From Candidatus Hydrogenedentota bacterium (GTDB taxonomy: Bacteria > Hydrogenedentota > Hydrogenedentia > Hydrogenedentales > CAITNO01): a stretch of DNA of 10,138 nt. The position numbers and the translations under genes are program-made. Numbering within the stretch: position 1 is the first letter of the stretch; each line of letters begins with the position of its first letter. The notes beneath the pieces were generated by a model, which was not told where the DNA came from, searched no databases, and saw only the letters and a list, made by a program, of their open reading frames with translations. Positions 1-6,020 of the stretch are shown here, in pieces. The stretch is from the NCBI GenBank assembly GCA_022710255.1, contig JAKLHG010000099.1, positions 1 to 10,138 on the forward strand, given 5' to 3'.

Positions 1-664
1 CCCCCCAGGATACGGCATTCAGATGGATACCGGGCAACCCGGCCGCGCGCGCCTTATCCCGGAATCGCATGAACGCCTGTGCCGTGGCCTGCACCCCGCC
101 GAAACTCTTAATCAGGGTATGCAGTTCATAGACGCTGAAATAGGGGCGGCCGTCAATGCGCCAATAGGAGGGGTGCGAGAAATAATTCTTGATGAGAATA
201 TCGGTAATGGTCTCAAAGGTGGCGGACGTGATCGTTCCGGGATACAACAATGCCGGTTTGCGGTTCAGCCGGGCGGGGTGGATGTCTATCCAGTCGTGGT
301 TGGCCCACATGAGGCCGAATTTGAGCCGGTCCGCATTGGGCGCTTTCATGAAGCCCTGTTCAACGCCCCGTTCGAGAAAGGGGCCATCATTGAAATAGTA
401 CCAGTCGAAGATAAACGCGTCTATGCCGTGATCGGCTGCTGCTGCGATTTTTTGTGCCATCTGGACCGGGTCCGACTCGTCGGTGTATCCCCATAACGGC
501 ACTTTCGGTTGTTCGTGTCCGTAAAAGCGCGGACGGTTTTGCTTGACCAGTTCCCATTCCGTCCAACCCGGTCCGAACTTTGCCTCATTGCGGGGGTCGG
601 GATGGTAATTGGGAAAGTAATAGCATGCGACTGTAAATGGAGCCATGGCGGTGTTCCCTTCCAT
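1..664 (-). CDS. GH99-like / WbsX family protein (partial, runs off left edge)
   Basis: This is the N-terminal ~221 residues of a protein whose 3' end lies outside the window. Translation of the minus strand gives the pattern of the WbsX family (Glyco_tran_WbsX, a glycoside-hydrolase-99-like fold): VACYYFPNYHP at residues 12-22, GWTEWELVK at 33-41, RPRFYGHEQPKVP at 44-56, the HGIDAFIFDWYYF strand at 79-91 and LMWANHDW at 118-125. Members are found in O-antigen/polysaccharide loci and in many copies in polysaccharide-degrading bacteria, so an alpha-mannan or surface-glycan hydrolase or transferase role is likely but not settled. No signal peptide is visible; the domain begins almost at the start. 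Two in-frame ATGs are possible, at 664 and 646. The first is preceded by GGGAGG about 10 bases upstream and was chosen; the second has only GAAGGGA. The gene follows the helicase on the same strand with a 33-base gap, so co-transcription is possible despite unrelated functions. Confidence 0.82.
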   Translation of the reverse strand, partial: MEGNTAMAPFTVACYYFPNYHPDPRNEAKFGPGWTEWELVKQNRPRFYGHEQPKVPLWGYTDESDPVQMAQKIAAAADHGIDAFIFDWYYFNDGPFLERGVEQGFMKAPNADRLKFGLMWANHDWIDIHPARLNRKPALLYPGTITSATFETITDILIKNYFSHPSYWRIDGRPYFSVYELHTLIKSFGGVQATAQAFMRFRDKARAAGLPGIHLNAVSWG

Positions 665-697
665 ATGTGCGAATCCTCCCGCCGCCGCCTTGCGTGC

Positions 698-735
698 TCA
701 GCGCCTGCGAAGCAGGCTCCTGCCGCGCCTGCGCT
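698..735. repeat. GC-rich REP-like element with two competing hairpins
   Basis: A 9-base direct repeat GCGCCTGCG occurs at 701-709 and 725-733. Between the copies GCAGGC (712-717) can pair with GCCTGC of the left copy (703-708, loop GAA) or of the right copy (727-732, 9-base loop), giving mutually exclusive hairpins. Short outer arms AGCGC (700-704) and GCGCT (731-735) are also complementary. On the minus strand the block reads as a GGAGC-type head followed by a compact hairpin, which recalls REP elements. It covers the helicase stop codon and encodes its two RRR clusters, which are eight codons apart as the 24-base repeat period predicts. No T tract follows on the minus strand, so it is a poor intrinsic terminator. 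Only this copy was seen in the window. Confidence 0.5.
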
Positions 736-1924
736 TAGGGATGACGCTTTGGAGCAGTTCCGGAGGTTTGTAAATGGACAAGATTTTCGGCGCGCCTTCG
801 TAGACGCGTCGTTCGATATTATAGCCAAGCGCCTGCTCGATAGAGGCCAGGGCGGCGTGGTCTGACGGGGTGACCAGCGTGATGGCATCGCCTTCCCGTT
901 CGGCGCGTGCCGTGCGCCCGATGCGGTGCACATAATCGTCCGGATTCTCCGGGATGTCATAATTGATGACATGGGAAATATCGTCGATGTCCAGTCCGCG
1001 GGCCGCCACATCCGTGGCGACCAGAATCTTATACTTGCCATTCCGAAAACCGTCTAGCGCGCGCTGGCGCTGTTGTTGGGGCAAATCCCCGTGGATGACG
1101 GCGGTTTTGTGTTTGCTTCCTTTCAGTGCCCGGCCTACCCGTTCGGTACGGCGGATGGTGCGCAGAAAGATGAGCGCGGAGTCAATATGTTCCTCTTCCA
1201 GGAGTTGCAGCAAGATGCGGGGTTTTTCCTCTTCCCGCACCGGCACCACGATTTGACGCACCGTATCGACAGGCTTCGCGGTGAAACCAACTTCAATGCG
1301 TTCGGGATTGTGCATCATGTCCCGGGCGAGCCGTTCGAGGGTAGGCGCGAAGGTGGCGGAAAACATCAGGGTCTGGCGTTTTTGCGGCAACAACTTGACG
1401 ATTTTCCGGATGTCCGGGAGGAATCCCATATCCAGCATGCGGTCGGCTTCATCGAATACGAGAATCTCGAGGTTGTCGAATTTCAGGTTTTTGCGGGAAA
1501 GATGGTCCAGCAGGCGCCCAGGCGTGGCCACAATGACTTCGCACCCACGCGACAGTTTTTCGATTTGGCCGTGCATGCCCACGCCGCCGTAGACTGCGAC
1601 ACTGTGCATTTTAAGGGGCTTGCACAACGCCTGCACCACGGACTCCACCTGGGCGCATAATTCGCGGGTGGGCGCCAGAACGAGCATGCGGTTTACACCG
1701 CTCTTTTTCCGGGCGAGCCGGGTCAGGCTGGGCAGGGCGAATGCCAGGGTCTTTCCCGTGCCGGTCTGGGCGGTGACCACAAGGTCCCGGCCTTCCAGCG
1801 CGACAGGTATGGCTTGCGCCTGTACAGGAGAGGGGTCGGTAATTTTCATTGCCTGTAAAACGGCCAGGCAATGCGGATCAAGTTCGAAATCGCTGAACTT
1901 AAGCGGTTTGGAAGTGTCTGTCAT
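698..1924 (-). CDS. rhlE: DEAD-box ATP-dependent RNA helicase, RhlE type
   Basis: This cytoplasmic ATP-dependent RNA helicase probably unwinds structured RNA during ribosome assembly, decay or cold adaptation. All family motifs are visible in the 408-residue product: Q motif (FSDFELD near 10-16, PSPVQAQAIP 31-40), motif I AQTGTGKT 52-59, Ia PTREL 85-89, GG 113-114, Ib TPGRLLD 134-140, DEAD 158-161, SAT 189-191, ATDVAARGLD 303-312 and HRIGRTAR 333-340. HRIGRTAR and the short C-terminus fit the RhlE group better than CsdA or DbpA. The tail after residue ~380 is short and basic (KRRRGRSLLRRR) and is encoded by a GC-rich repeat, so it may be an accidental extension. The ATG at 1924 was chosen because the conserved domain starts about 10 residues later. 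An in-frame TTG at 1978 would add 18 unconserved residues. No Shine-Dalgarno is visible before 1924, and a TATAAT lies just upstream. The gene is divergent from the transporter. The rhlE symbol is by motif resemblance only. Confidence 0.9.
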   Translation of the reverse strand: MTDTSKPLKFSDFELDPHCLAVLQAMKITDPSPVQAQAIPVALEGRDLVVTAQTGTGKTLAFALPSLTRLARKKSGVNRMLVLAPTRELCAQVESVVQALCKPLKMHSVAVYGGVGMHGQIEKLSRGCEVIVATPGRLLDHLSRKNLKFDNLEILVFDEADRMLDMGFLPDIRKIVKLLPQKRQTLMFSATFAPTLERLARDMMHNPERIEVGFTAKPVDTVRQIVVPVREEEKPRILLQLLEEEHIDSALIFLRTIRRTERVGRALKGSKHKTAVIHGDLPQQQRQRALDGFRNGKYKILVATDVAARGLDIDDISHVINYDIPENPDDYVHRIGRTARAEREGDAITLVTPSDHAALASIEQALGYNIERRVYEGAPKILSIYKPPELLQSVIPKRRRGRSLLRRR

Positions 1925-1933
1925 AAGTAATTC

Positions 1934-1939
1934 ATTATA
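1934..1939 (-). promoter_or_regulatory. Possible -10 box (TATAAT) for the helicase gene
   Basis: A perfect TATAAT on the minus strand ends 9 bases before the ATG at 1924. Initiation about 7 bases downstream would put the 5' end within a few bases of the ATG, which fits the absence of a Shine-Dalgarno and would give a leaderless or near-leaderless message. No convincing -35 hexamer was seen at the usual distance (only weak matches near 1957-1962), so the promoter is tentative. Confidence 0.35.
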
Positions 1940-2000
1940 ACACACCGGGGCTGGCCGTTGGGAATCGTGCCGCTCCAAATGGTTTTAAACGTTCTGCACG

Positions 2001-2009
2001 TGCTATGCT
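2001..2009 (+). promoter_or_regulatory. Weak extended -10 candidate for the MFS transporter
   Basis: TGCTATGCT has the TG-N-TATNNT form of an extended -10 element. Transcription would begin near 2016, inside the left arm of the hairpin at 2013-2045. A TTGACG at 2009-2014 also looks like a -35, but the G tract occupies its spacer and no -10 follows at 17 bases (2032-2037 is GGGGCG). Neither assignment is strong. Confidence 0.22.
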
Positions 2010-2012
2010 TGA

Positions 2013-2045
2013 CGCAGGAAAGTGGGGGGGGGGGGCGTTCCTGCG
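2013..2045 (+). promoter_or_regulatory. Stem-loop carrying a 12-G tract in the transporter 5' region
   Basis: CGCAGGAA (2013-2020) and TTCCTGCG (2038-2045) are a perfect 8-bp inverted repeat. The 17-base loop contains twelve consecutive G (2024-2035). The structure ends 5 bases before the Shine-Dalgarno region (2051-2058) and 16 bases before the TTG start at 2062. The position suggests an effect on initiation of transcription or translation of the transporter. A homopolymer this long is also prone to length change in the cell or in sequencing. Confidence 0.55.
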
Positions 2046-2050
2046 CAAGA

Positions 2051-2058
2051 AAAGGTGA
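2051..2058 (+). promoter_or_regulatory. Ribosome binding site that fixes the TTG start of the transporter
   Basis: AAAGGTGA lies 3-6 bases before the TTG at 2062 and matches the anti-Shine-Dalgarno well. Its TGA (2056-2058) is an in-frame stop, so the transporter reading frame cannot start any earlier. The next in-frame ATG (2095) would cut into the first membrane segment. Confidence 0.65.
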
Positions 2059-2061
2059 CTC

Positions 2062-3258
2062 TTGGAATTATCACTCAAATTACGCCTGTCCGTCATGATG
2101 TTCCTTCAGTACGTGGTGCCCGGAGCGACCACGCCTATCTTGAGCCTTTACCTGAAGGACCATCTTGGATTTTCCGCATCCCAGGCTGGGGTCATTATGG
2201 CCATGCCGGCCGCCGCCGCCATTATCGCGCCCCTGCTCGCGTCGCGGGTGGTCGACCGCTGGATGAGTGCCGCACGCATGCTTTTGTTCTGCCACCTGGC
2301 TGCGGGCATGGTTATGCTGGCGCTTTACCAGGTGCGGAGTTTCCCGGTGTTTGTATCCCTTTTTTTTGTTTGGGGCGTGTGCTTCGCGCCCACTTTCGGG
2401 CTTACTAACGCCGTGGCACTCCATCATACGACGGATGCTAGGCGTGATTTTGGCGGGATCCGCCTGTGGGGCACCATGGGCTGGCTCGCGGTTGCCTGGG
2501 CGTTCGGGTACTTCTGGATGCGTGGCGCGCCGTCCGGGGCGCGGCTTGCCCACGCACTGCCCGTATCCGGACTAGCCTCGCTGGTGCTGGCGGCGTTTGC
2601 CTTGACCCTTCGCGCCTCCCCGGCCGGGTCCGGTCCGCCCGCGCGCTACGGGGAAGTATTCCGCCTCTTCCTGCGGCCTGAGATGTTTCTGCTTTGCGTA
2701 CTCAATCTGCTCAACGGTGCCTGCCACCAATTCTACTATTTCGGCATGAGCCCGTATCTCAGCCAGACCCATTTTCCCGACCGCTTTATCATGCCGGGCA
2801 TGAGCCTGGGCCAACTGTCCGAAGTCATTGTGCTGGGACTGCTGGGCTGGTTTCTGGCGCGCATGTCCATGAAAACCGCCATGCTCCTCGGTGTGGCGGC
2901 GCAGGGCCTGCGAATGGTCATGTTCGCTTTCGCCGGTAATCACGCCATCGTCCTCGCCGGCATAAGCCTGCACGGATTCTGTTACGCTTTTTTCTTTACC
3001 GCGGCCTATCTCTACGTGGAATCGCACAGCACGCGCGCCACGCGCGCGGGCGCGCAGCAACTGCTGACCATCATGATGTCGGGCGCGGGTACGCTGGCGG
3101 GATTCCTGGCGGCGGGCTGGACCGCGCAATACCTGACCCATCCCGTCACCGGGCTGACGGATTACTGTTCCTTTTGGCTGGTGCCCGCAGGATTATGCGC
3201 TTTTATCGGGCTTTGGCTTGCCTTGGGATTTCATGAGCGGCCCGAGACGGGAAAATAG
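2062..3258 (+). CDS. MFS transporter, nucleoside:H+ symporter (NupG/XapB-like) family
   Basis: This 398-residue inner-membrane protein, rich in hydrophobic helices throughout, has the length and pattern of the NupG-type branch of the major facilitator superfamily. The N-terminus LKLRLSVMMFLQYVVPGA matches the family's first helix. The loop-2/3 segment SRVVDRWMSA (61-70), the APTFGLTNAVALHH stretch (109-122) and DFGGIRLWGTMGWL (129-142) correspond to conserved NupG segments; all of this comes from memory of the E. coli protein, not from a search. Members import nucleosides or related sugars with protons; the substrate here cannot be read from sequence. The TTG start is supported by a good ribosome binding site and by the family's N-terminus. 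The gene is divergent from the helicase and convergent with an unknown membrane protein. Its leader contains a G12 tract inside a hairpin, and a hairpin overlaps its stop codon. Confidence 0.85.
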   Translation: MELSLKLRLSVMMFLQYVVPGATTPILSLYLKDHLGFSASQAGVIMAMPAAAAIIAPLLASRVVDRWMSAARMLLFCHLAAGMVMLALYQVRSFPVFVSLFFVWGVCFAPTFGLTNAVALHHTTDARRDFGGIRLWGTMGWLAVAWAFGYFWMRGAPSGARLAHALPVSGLASLVLAAFALTLRASPAGSGPPARYGEVFRLFLRPEMFLLCVLNLLNGACHQFYYFGMSPYLSQTHFPDRFIMPGMSLGQLSEVIVLGLLGWFLARMSMKTAMLLGVAAQGLRMVMFAFAGNHAIVLAGISLHGFCYAFFFTAAYLYVESHSTRATRAGAQQLLTIMMSGAGTLAGFLAAGWTAQYLTHPVTGLTDYCSFWLVPAGLCAFIGLWLALGFHERPETGK

Positions 3259-3268
3259 ACCCGTCTTT
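3245..3268 (+). terminator. Candidate intrinsic terminator overlapping the transporter stop codon
   Basis: AGACGGG (3245-3251) and CCCGTCT (3260-3266) form a perfect 7-bp stem with an 8-base loop that contains the TAG stop at 3256-3258. It is followed by TT then CC, so the T tract is short and termination may be weak. The facing gene ends only 28 bases away, which makes a terminator here expected. Confidence 0.5.
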
Positions 3269-3286
3269 CCGGTATTACCATGGCCT

Positions 3287-3919
3287 CTATTCTTCTTCCC
3301 CGTACGGAGGCCTTATTTCCCCGGTACTCGCGGACATGTCCCGGTTTGGCATTTTGTCCCTCAACAGGGCGCTTGGAAATACGAGGGTCATTTTCCGAAA
3401 TACTTCAATACCTGAAAATAAATAATACCGGAGAATCAATTGAACCAAATATATCCAGGTTAGTACTTTGACGCCGACTATTCCCAAGAGCAGGTTGCGG
3501 TAGAATGGAATGGGGATGTACAGATAGACAGGCGTCTGTTCTATCTGAAGAGGCAGAAAAGCGGCGAAGCCAAGGATGAGTACCTGCACCCCTTTCCCGA
3601 AAGCGATATCGTCCTTGTCTCCGGCTTCACGGCTTCGCTGAAACGTGAACCATCCCACGAAACCGGCACACGAAAGGGAAATAAACCAAGGGGTGTTTGT
3701 AAACGCCTGCTGTGTCGTGACGTGTCCCAGTTCACGCAGAACGTAGAAAAAAGTTTCAGGGAAAAGCCCCGCAAGGAGTATGAGCCACCACAGAAATGCC
3801 GCCAGGCTGTCCCAAACATCAGGAGTATATCTAGTATCTGTCACGTGAATTTCCCAACAAAAAACGCCTATCCTCCTTATATGCAGGGATGCCAAGGAAG
3901 GTTTTCCCACCTCTTTCAT
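3287..3919 (-). CDS. Hypothetical multi-pass membrane protein, family not recognised
   Basis: I do not recognise this protein (210 residues from the ATG at 3919). Hydrophobic stretches suggest about four membrane segments: the first begins at WDSLAAFLWWLILLAG, followed by one around WFISLSCAGFVGWF, one around VQVLILGFAAFLPL, and a long one from RNLLLGIVGVKVLTW through YLVQLILRYYLF. The C-terminus is polar and probably disordered. The start is doubtful. The ATG at 3919 has no ribosome binding site. An in-frame GTG at 3844 would give 185 residues beginning just before the first membrane segment, which looks more natural, but it has only a weak GGGAA upstream. A strong AAGGAGG (3872-3878) lies between the two and serves neither. 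The region is visibly richer in A+T than its neighbours, suggesting different ancestry or weak constraint. It follows the metallophosphoesterase on the same strand after 92 bases and converges with the transporter. Confidence 0.6.
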   Translation of the reverse strand: MKEVGKPSLASLHIRRIGVFCWEIHVTDTRYTPDVWDSLAAFLWWLILLAGLFPETFFYVLRELGHVTTQQAFTNTPWFISLSCAGFVGWFTFQRSREAGDKDDIAFGKGVQVLILGFAAFLPLQIEQTPVYLYIPIPFYRNLLLGIVGVKVLTWIYLVQLILRYYLFSGIEVFRKMTLVFPSALLRDKMPNRDMSASTGEIRPPYGEEE

Positions 3920-3981
3920 AAATAAGAAGGCGCGTATAGTTTACCTGTCATCGGCGGGTTGATGCCACTTTTCTGAATCTC

Positions 3982-4008
3982 CGGCATGTCCTGTCACAGT
4001 TCATGCCG
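3982..4008. repeat. Imperfect inverted repeat between the phosphoesterase and membrane protein genes
   Basis: CGGCATG (3982-3988) pairs perfectly with CATGCCG (4002-4008). The 13-base interior itself holds CTG...CAG (3991-3993 / 3997-3999), so one extended hairpin with a small internal loop is possible. It starts 3 bases after the phosphoesterase stop. No T run follows on the minus strand, so it may be an operator, a transcript-stabilising hairpin or a weak terminator. Confidence 0.4.
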
Positions 4009-4011
4009 CCC

Positions 4012-5013
4012 TCAAGCTCGGCGAAGGGTCAGAATAACCGCTTCGGGTGGGCAGTTATACCGCACGGGCAGGTCTGTGGTTCCCAGTCCTGTCGTGGTGT
4101 ACCCGCACATGGTTCCGTGACGCCAGAGCCCCATGGCCTGTTCCCGGGTGCATGCGGCGTTTTTACTCAGTGCGCCGAACAGGGGCAGGCGGATCTGTCC
4201 GCCATGGGTGTGTCCCGTCAGGTAGAGGGAGACGCCGGCTTTTTCCGCCTTGGAGATGCGCTCGGGCGTGTGGGACAACAACAGAATAAACGCGTCATCG
4301 GGGGCGTCTTGCACGGCGAGGTCCAACCGGTCGCAACCGTAGTTATGCGGGTCGTCGATGCCGCAGACCCAGAGCACGGCCCGGCCGGTGGTAATAGCCG
4401 TACCTTCATTGTAGAGTACGGGAATGCCCGCGGATTCCAGCACGTCCGCCACCTTCATGATATCGTGATTGCCCATACAGGCTACCGTGCCGTAGCGGCT
4501 TGTGACACCGGCAAGAATCTGCCGCAACTGTTCGGGAATGTGGTCCAGGGGGCCATAATAGCCCCAGCGATAATCGCCGGTCAGCACGCATAAATCCACG
4601 TCCACGCCGGTCACCAGTGCAGCCGCTTTGGCGGCGAATTCAGGGCGCCGGCGCGGCAGATGCAGGTCGGATAACTGCAGAATGCGGAAACCGGACAGGT
4701 CTTCAGGCAGGGAAGGCATGCAGATTTCGCGGTGGACCAGGCGCAGGTCCATGGCGTTTTGAAGTCCCCGTTCATAGAGGCCGGCAAGCACCAGGCCCCA
4801 CCGAAGTGCTTCCATGCCAATACCGCGCCACCAGATCACGGGAGACAGTTCATCCTTGTTTTGCTGATGGGGACGGAAACGGGCTTCACCCTTGAGTCGC
4901 CTGGCCATGAATTCCGCGGCACGCACGGAGACTGGCGGCCGGGTGAGAAGCGCTTCGGTGAGTAGGCCCGCCCCGGGCGGCGCCGGCACAGGATTCTGTG
5001 TATTTACGGTCAT
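4012..5013 (-). CDS. Metallophosphoesterase, calcineurin-like (YkuE/YaeI type)
   Basis: This 333-residue protein shows the full dimetal phosphoesterase signature: LSDLH (D116, H118), TGDYRWG (D147), GNHD (181-184), SHTPE (H248) and TGHTHGGQ (266-273, with the two metal-binding histidines). The order and the GHTHGGQIRLP ending match YkuE/YaeI-type enzymes, whose close relatives cleave phospholipids or UDP-diacylglucosamine; the substrate here is open. About 100 residues precede the catalytic domain. They include a short hydrophobic helix (MEALRWGLVLAGLY, 67-80) that may associate with the membrane; there is no clear signal peptide. The ATG at 5013 was chosen because it is the last plausible start before the domain. 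The open frame extends to a TTG at 5172, but that part looks non-coding. The purine-rich GGTGGAG abuts this ATG with no spacing, and the ATG overlaps a five-codon upstream frame. The gene is divergent from the lipoate ligase and precedes the unknown membrane protein. Confidence 0.88.
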   Translation of the reverse strand: MTVNTQNPVPAPPGAGLLTEALLTRPPVSVRAAEFMARRLKGEARFRPHQQNKDELSPVIWWRGIGMEALRWGLVLAGLYERGLQNAMDLRLVHREICMPSLPEDLSGFRILQLSDLHLPRRRPEFAAKAAALVTGVDVDLCVLTGDYRWGYYGPLDHIPEQLRQILAGVTSRYGTVACMGNHDIMKVADVLESAGIPVLYNEGTAITTGRAVLWVCGIDDPHNYGCDRLDLAVQDAPDDAFILLLSHTPERISKAEKAGVSLYLTGHTHGGQIRLPLFGALSKNAACTREQAMGLWRHGTMCGYTTTGLGTTDLPVRYNCPPEAVILTLRRA

Positions 5014-5027
5014 CTCCACCGTTTCAT
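5010..5027 (-). other. Five-codon upstream open frame overlapping the phosphoesterase start
   Basis: On the minus strand ATG-AAA-CGG-TGG-AGA-TGA (5027-5010) ends in a TGA that overlaps the phosphoesterase ATG (5013-5011) as ATGA. This is the geometry of translational coupling. The main ribosome binding sequence GGTGGAG lies inside this frame, directly against the main ATG. Whether the mini-frame (MKRWR) is translated is unknown; AAAGG precedes its ATG by only one base. Confidence 0.25.
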
Positions 5028-5179
5028 GCCTTTGGTATTCCCATACTATTACAAGAAGCCCCCGTAAAAGACGATGTTGCCTTACGTCTGCTCTTAAGAC
5101 AGGGATTGTACCTTGTCTCCCGGCGGGAACTCCAACCGCCCGTCGGCCTTGTCGCCATATAGCCGCGGGCAAAGCACTT

Positions 5180-5209
5180 TTGTTTGTTTTTTACCCGATC
5201 CATTATACT
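5180..5209 (+). promoter_or_regulatory. Sigma70-like promoter for the lipoate ligase gene
   Basis: TTGTTT (5180-5185), an 18-base spacer and TATACT (5204-5209) form a plausible promoter. The -10 matches consensus at five of six positions; the -35 at three. The expected transcription start near 5216 gives a leader of about 74 bases before the ATG at 5290. Confidence 0.45.
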
Positions 5210-5289
5210 CAGCGCCGTGCCTGTGCTTACAGGTGTTCACCACACAGCGGACGATGCCCTTCGATTATTGCATGGAAACAGGCCTGATT

Positions 5290-6015
5290 ATGCGATTGCT
5301 TGACCTCAGTTATGCCGACCCTTGCCGCAACCTCGCCCTGGATGAAGTTCTGTTGGAAGGTGTAGCCGCCGGATCGGCGCCCGACACGCTGCGATTCTGG
5401 GAAAGCCCGGCCGTATTTGTGGTCATCGGTTCCAGCCAGCAGGTCCATCTTGCGGTTCACGAATCCAACTGCCTGTGTGACGGGGTGCCTATCCTGCGCC
5501 GGTGTTCCGCTGGCGGAGCCGTGCTGCAAGGACCGGGTTCACTTAACTTCGCGCTAGCCCTCTCCTATGAGCACTTTCCGGAAACGGCCTTCCTGCATGC
5601 CTCCTACGACTTTATTCTGGGGAGCGTAACGGCTGCCCTGCACCGCCTGGGGATGCGGGTCGGGCGACAGGGGATTTCGGATCTCGCCATAGGGGGCATG
5701 AAATGTTCCGGTAATGCCCAGCGCCGCAAGCGCAACGCCTGCCTGCATCACGGAACCCTGTTGTACCGGGTTGAGCCCGGCCTCATGGGCCGCTATCTTC
5801 AGGAACCTGAGGACCGCCCCGACTATCGAGGTGTACGCAGCCATGACGAATTTGTACAGGCTGCGGCAGTTGCGCCGGCCCGGTTGCGCGAAGTGATACG
5901 GGAGGCCTTCTGCCCGGAGGCTGTGCCCGAAACCCTGTTGCCTGCGGAAGAGGCGGACGTGGAACGGCTCGTCCTCGAGAAGTACAGTTCCCGGGAATGG
6001 AATTACCGCCGCTAG
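5290..6015 (+). CDS. lplA: Lipoate-protein ligase A family protein (single catalytic domain)
   Basis: This family attaches lipoate (or transfers a lipoyl/octanoyl group) to the lysine of E2 and GcvH domains through an acyl-AMP or related intermediate in the cytoplasm. Visible signatures in the 241-residue product are LDLSYADPCRNLALDE (4-19), TLRFWESPAVFVVIG (33-47), RRCSAGGAVLQGPGSLN (70-86), DLAIGGMKCSGNAQRRKR (131-148), in which K138 is the expected active lysine, and LHHGTLLY (152-159). The C-terminal LEKYSSREWNYR is also typical. It lacks the extra C-terminal domain of E. coli LplA (about 338 residues), so it may need a partner protein for activation or may act as an octanoyl/lipoyl transferase. 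In-frame ATGs at 5254 and 5272 are alternatives; 5290 was chosen because the family sequence starts there and CAGG lies 7 bases upstream. It is divergent from the phosphoesterase, and no lipoylated-complex genes are nearby. Confidence 0.85.
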   Translation: MRLLDLSYADPCRNLALDEVLLEGVAAGSAPDTLRFWESPAVFVVIGSSQQVHLAVHESNCLCDGVPILRRCSAGGAVLQGPGSLNFALALSYEHFPETAFLHASYDFILGSVTAALHRLGMRVGRQGISDLAIGGMKCSGNAQRRKRNACLHHGTLLYRVEPGLMGRYLQEPEDRPDYRGVRSHDEFVQAAAVAPARLREVIREAFCPEAVPETLLPAEEADVERLVLEKYSSREWNYRR

Positions 6016-6020
6016 CGGGT

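Noticed and set aside
23..496. 157-codon plus-strand open frame
   Set aside because: It lies antisense to the WbsX-like coding sequence, which has clear family motifs, and its product resembles nothing; it is a GC-rich shadow frame.
421..1041. 206-codon minus-strand frame spanning the helicase and WbsX-like genes
   Set aside because: It is out of frame with both well-supported genes, and its product has low-complexity, Arg/Ser-rich composition typical of shadows.
2009..2037. TTGACG as a -35 box with the G tract as spacer
   Set aside because: The position for a -10 is GGGGCG, so no promoter with normal spacing exists there.
2022..2408. GTG-started frame reading through the G12 tract, suggesting a phase-variable N-terminus of the transporter
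   Set aside because: It is in another frame, and the transporter frame is closed by TGA at 2056-2058, so tract-length change cannot add an N-terminal extension to the transporter.
4892..5287. Plus-strand frame across the phosphoesterase/lipoate ligase divergent region
   Set aside because: It is half antisense to the phosphoesterase, has no ribosome binding site or recognisable domain, and runs over the lipoate ligase promoter.
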